Source: Candidatus Njordarchaeota archaeon
GTDB lineage: Archaea > Asgardarchaeota > Njordarchaeia > Njordarchaeales > Njordarchaeaceae
Reading direction: 5' to 3'
NCBI GenBank assembly: GCA_029856615.1
Contig: JAHKLF010000095.1
Location: forward strand, 1-6,394
Length of the DNA stretch: 6,394 nt
Shown: positions 5,474-6,394 of the stretch, piece after piece
Layout: every line of letters starts with the position of its first letter
Position numbering within the stretch: the first letter of the stretch is position 1
Made by a program: the position numbers and the translations under genes
The notes under the pieces: model-generated
What the model was told of the DNA's origin: nothing
Seen by the model: only the letters and a program-made list of their open reading frames with translations
The model's database searches: none

Positions 5474-6139
5474 TTGAAATTCGAAATCGAGAATTTCCAC
5501 ATGATCTACAAGAACTTAATTCGAATGGGAAAGGATCTAGATGCAGATAAATTTAGAATGCAACTTATCTCTCAAGGATTTGTCGCTGATGAAAGAATTG
5601 TTCCCACTCCAACGGGACCGCTGAAAGAATATTTGCTAAGAGAACCTAAAAAGCTTCGGGATTTAATAGTAGTGTCCGTTAAGGGTTTTGTTGTCGATGC
5701 ATGGGATTATGAAAGCGGAATCGACTTAGTAGGTTTAGCGTACGATGTTTACGAAAGTATTCTAGGAGATTTGATAAGGCATACAATTGTAGACATCGTC
5801 GGAGACTACATATTGACTATAATTCTGAACAAAGACCCTACAAAAATAATAAGTAGGATAATAAATAAAGATGCCGTAAACAAATTAAAGAAAAGCCTAA
5901 CCAGAAATGATGTAAAACCGTTCTTAGTTGGATTTTCATGGGGTATTCCAAGAGCACCACACGAATGGATAGTTACTAACATTTCTCCAATTATTGGTCC
6001 AGATAAACTAGAAAGAGGAGGAAGACTACGAGTGACAATCCGATATAGGGGTACTGATCCAGAAAAAGGAGTTCTCTTCTTAAGGGAAATAAAAAAGATT
6101 GTAGAAAAAATCTTAACTCCCTTAATTACCTTGAGCTAA
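5474..6139 (+). CDS. Hypothetical protein, 221 residues, family not recognised
   Basis: I do not recognise this protein. It is soluble-looking, with no signal peptide and no convincing membrane span. It seems to have two alpha/beta halves. The first contains a strand-rich segment DLIVVSVKGFVVDAWDYESG (63-82) followed by helices. The second contains WGIPRAPHEW, a strand run ending in GRLRVTIRYRG, and a C-terminal helix (about 195-216). A charged linker (about 118-145) joins them. No cysteines, catalytic motif or nucleotide-binding loop stand out. The start is TTG, fixed by GGGAGGAG 6 nt upstream. Codon use and AT-richness look like the neighbours. The gene is 91 nt downstream of the metallo-hydrolase on the same strand, and its 3' end overlaps ileS by 18 nt. 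The length, ribosome site and regular reading frame argue that it is real. Confidence 0.85.
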   Translation: MKFEIENFHMIYKNLIRMGKDLDADKFRMQLISQGFVADERIVPTPTGPLKEYLLREPKKLRDLIVVSVKGFVVDAWDYESGIDLVGLAYDVYESILGDLIRHTIVDIVGDYILTIILNKDPTKIISRIINKDAVNKLKKSLTRNDVKPFLVGFSWGIPRAPHEWIVTNISPIIGPDKLERGGRLRVTIRYRGTDPEKGVLFLREIKKIVEKILTPLITLS

Positions 6140-6394
6140 TCTCTCTATACCAATTATGACACGTAGACCATTGATATTCCACTCTTTTACATAACCTTTG
6201 GGCTCCTCAAAGTATAGCTCAATAGCTCGAGTCTCTGTTCTAATGTATTCAAGCATAGGCTCGATAGCTTTTCGCATCTCCTCAGGCAAATCTAAGTACA
6301 CTTTTATGTTCTCCTCAATATCTAGATCAAGCTGTTTTCTCATTTCTTGAATCCTTCTAACAAGTTCTCTAGCATAACTTTCTGATAGAAGCTC
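6122..6394 (-). CDS. ileS: Isoleucyl-tRNA synthetase (C-terminal 90 residues, runs off right edge)
   Basis: This is the C-terminal end of a protein whose main body lies beyond the right edge; the frame is open to the last base. The segment ELLSESYARELVRRIQEM, followed by RKQLDLDIEENIKVYLDL, matches the C-terminal region typical of archaeal isoleucyl-tRNA synthetases, after the anticodon-binding domain. The enzyme charges tRNA-Ile. The Met codon at 6343 is internal, not a start. The stop at 6122-6124 lies inside the convergent hypothetical gene, giving an 18-nt tail-to-tail overlap. A related class I synthetase (valyl, leucyl) is less likely. The catalytic motifs HIGH and KMSKS are outside the window. 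Confidence 0.88.
   Translation of the reverse strand, partial: ELLSESYARELVRRIQEMRKQLDLDIEENIKVYLDLPEEMRKAIEPMLEYIRTETRAIELYFEEPKGYVKEWNINGLRVIIGIERLAQGN

Noticed and set aside
1..6394. CRISPR array or defence system
   Set aside because: No regularly spaced direct repeats and no cas, toxin-antitoxin, restriction or similar motifs were seen.

Overview
The window looks like part of an archaeal chromosome, AT-rich throughout by eye. Several things point that way. The ribosome-binding sites are GGTG/AGGTG type, matching an archaeal 16S 3' end. TATA-like boxes lie upstream of genes, and GTG/TTG start codons are candidates or in use. The gene set includes a HypD with the archaeal-style CGTHE motif, an isolated alpha subunit of an ADP-forming acyl-CoA synthetase, a COG1237 metallo-beta-lactamase-fold protein and an isoleucyl-tRNA synthetase C-terminus. 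A thermophilic, anaerobic, hydrogen-metabolising archaeon is a reasonable inference. The lineage cannot be fixed from this window.

Positions 1-2092 form a [NiFe]-hydrogenase maturation locus. On the minus strand, in transcription order, are hypC, hypE and the first 60 codons of hypD, which runs off the left edge. Divergently, on the plus strand, is a HycI-type maturation endopeptidase. Together these genes make and insert the Fe(CN)2CO half of the active site (HypC, HypD, HypE) and then cleave the large-subunit C-terminus once nickel is in place (HycI). No hydrogenase structural genes and no hypA, hypB or hypF are in view.

Positions 2093-2426 carry no convincing protein gene. The left part is GC-rich and strongly self-complementary: a 15-16 bp outer stem encloses about 130 nt that contain a perfect 13-bp hairpin and several small ones. 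This resembles a structured non-coding RNA (or, less likely, a small inverted-repeat element) between two convergent genes. The right part is AT-rich, with two tandem TATA-like boxes facing it. It is the most interesting unexplained object in the window.

Positions 2427-4379 (minus strand) hold the acyl-CoA synthetase alpha subunit and, upstream of it, an Ap4A-hydrolase-like Nudix protein. Between them an AT-rich inverted repeat is centred on a candidate TATA box. Positions 4459-6139 (plus strand) hold a COG1237 metallo-hydrolase whose true start is unclear and an unrecognised 221-residue protein. The latter overlaps, tail to tail, the 3' end of ileS at the right edge.

In hypE, the acyl-CoA synthetase gene and the Nudix gene, the most upstream in-frame GTG lies inside the Shine-Dalgarno sequence. 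The start has therefore been moved to the ATG or TTG a few codons downstream.
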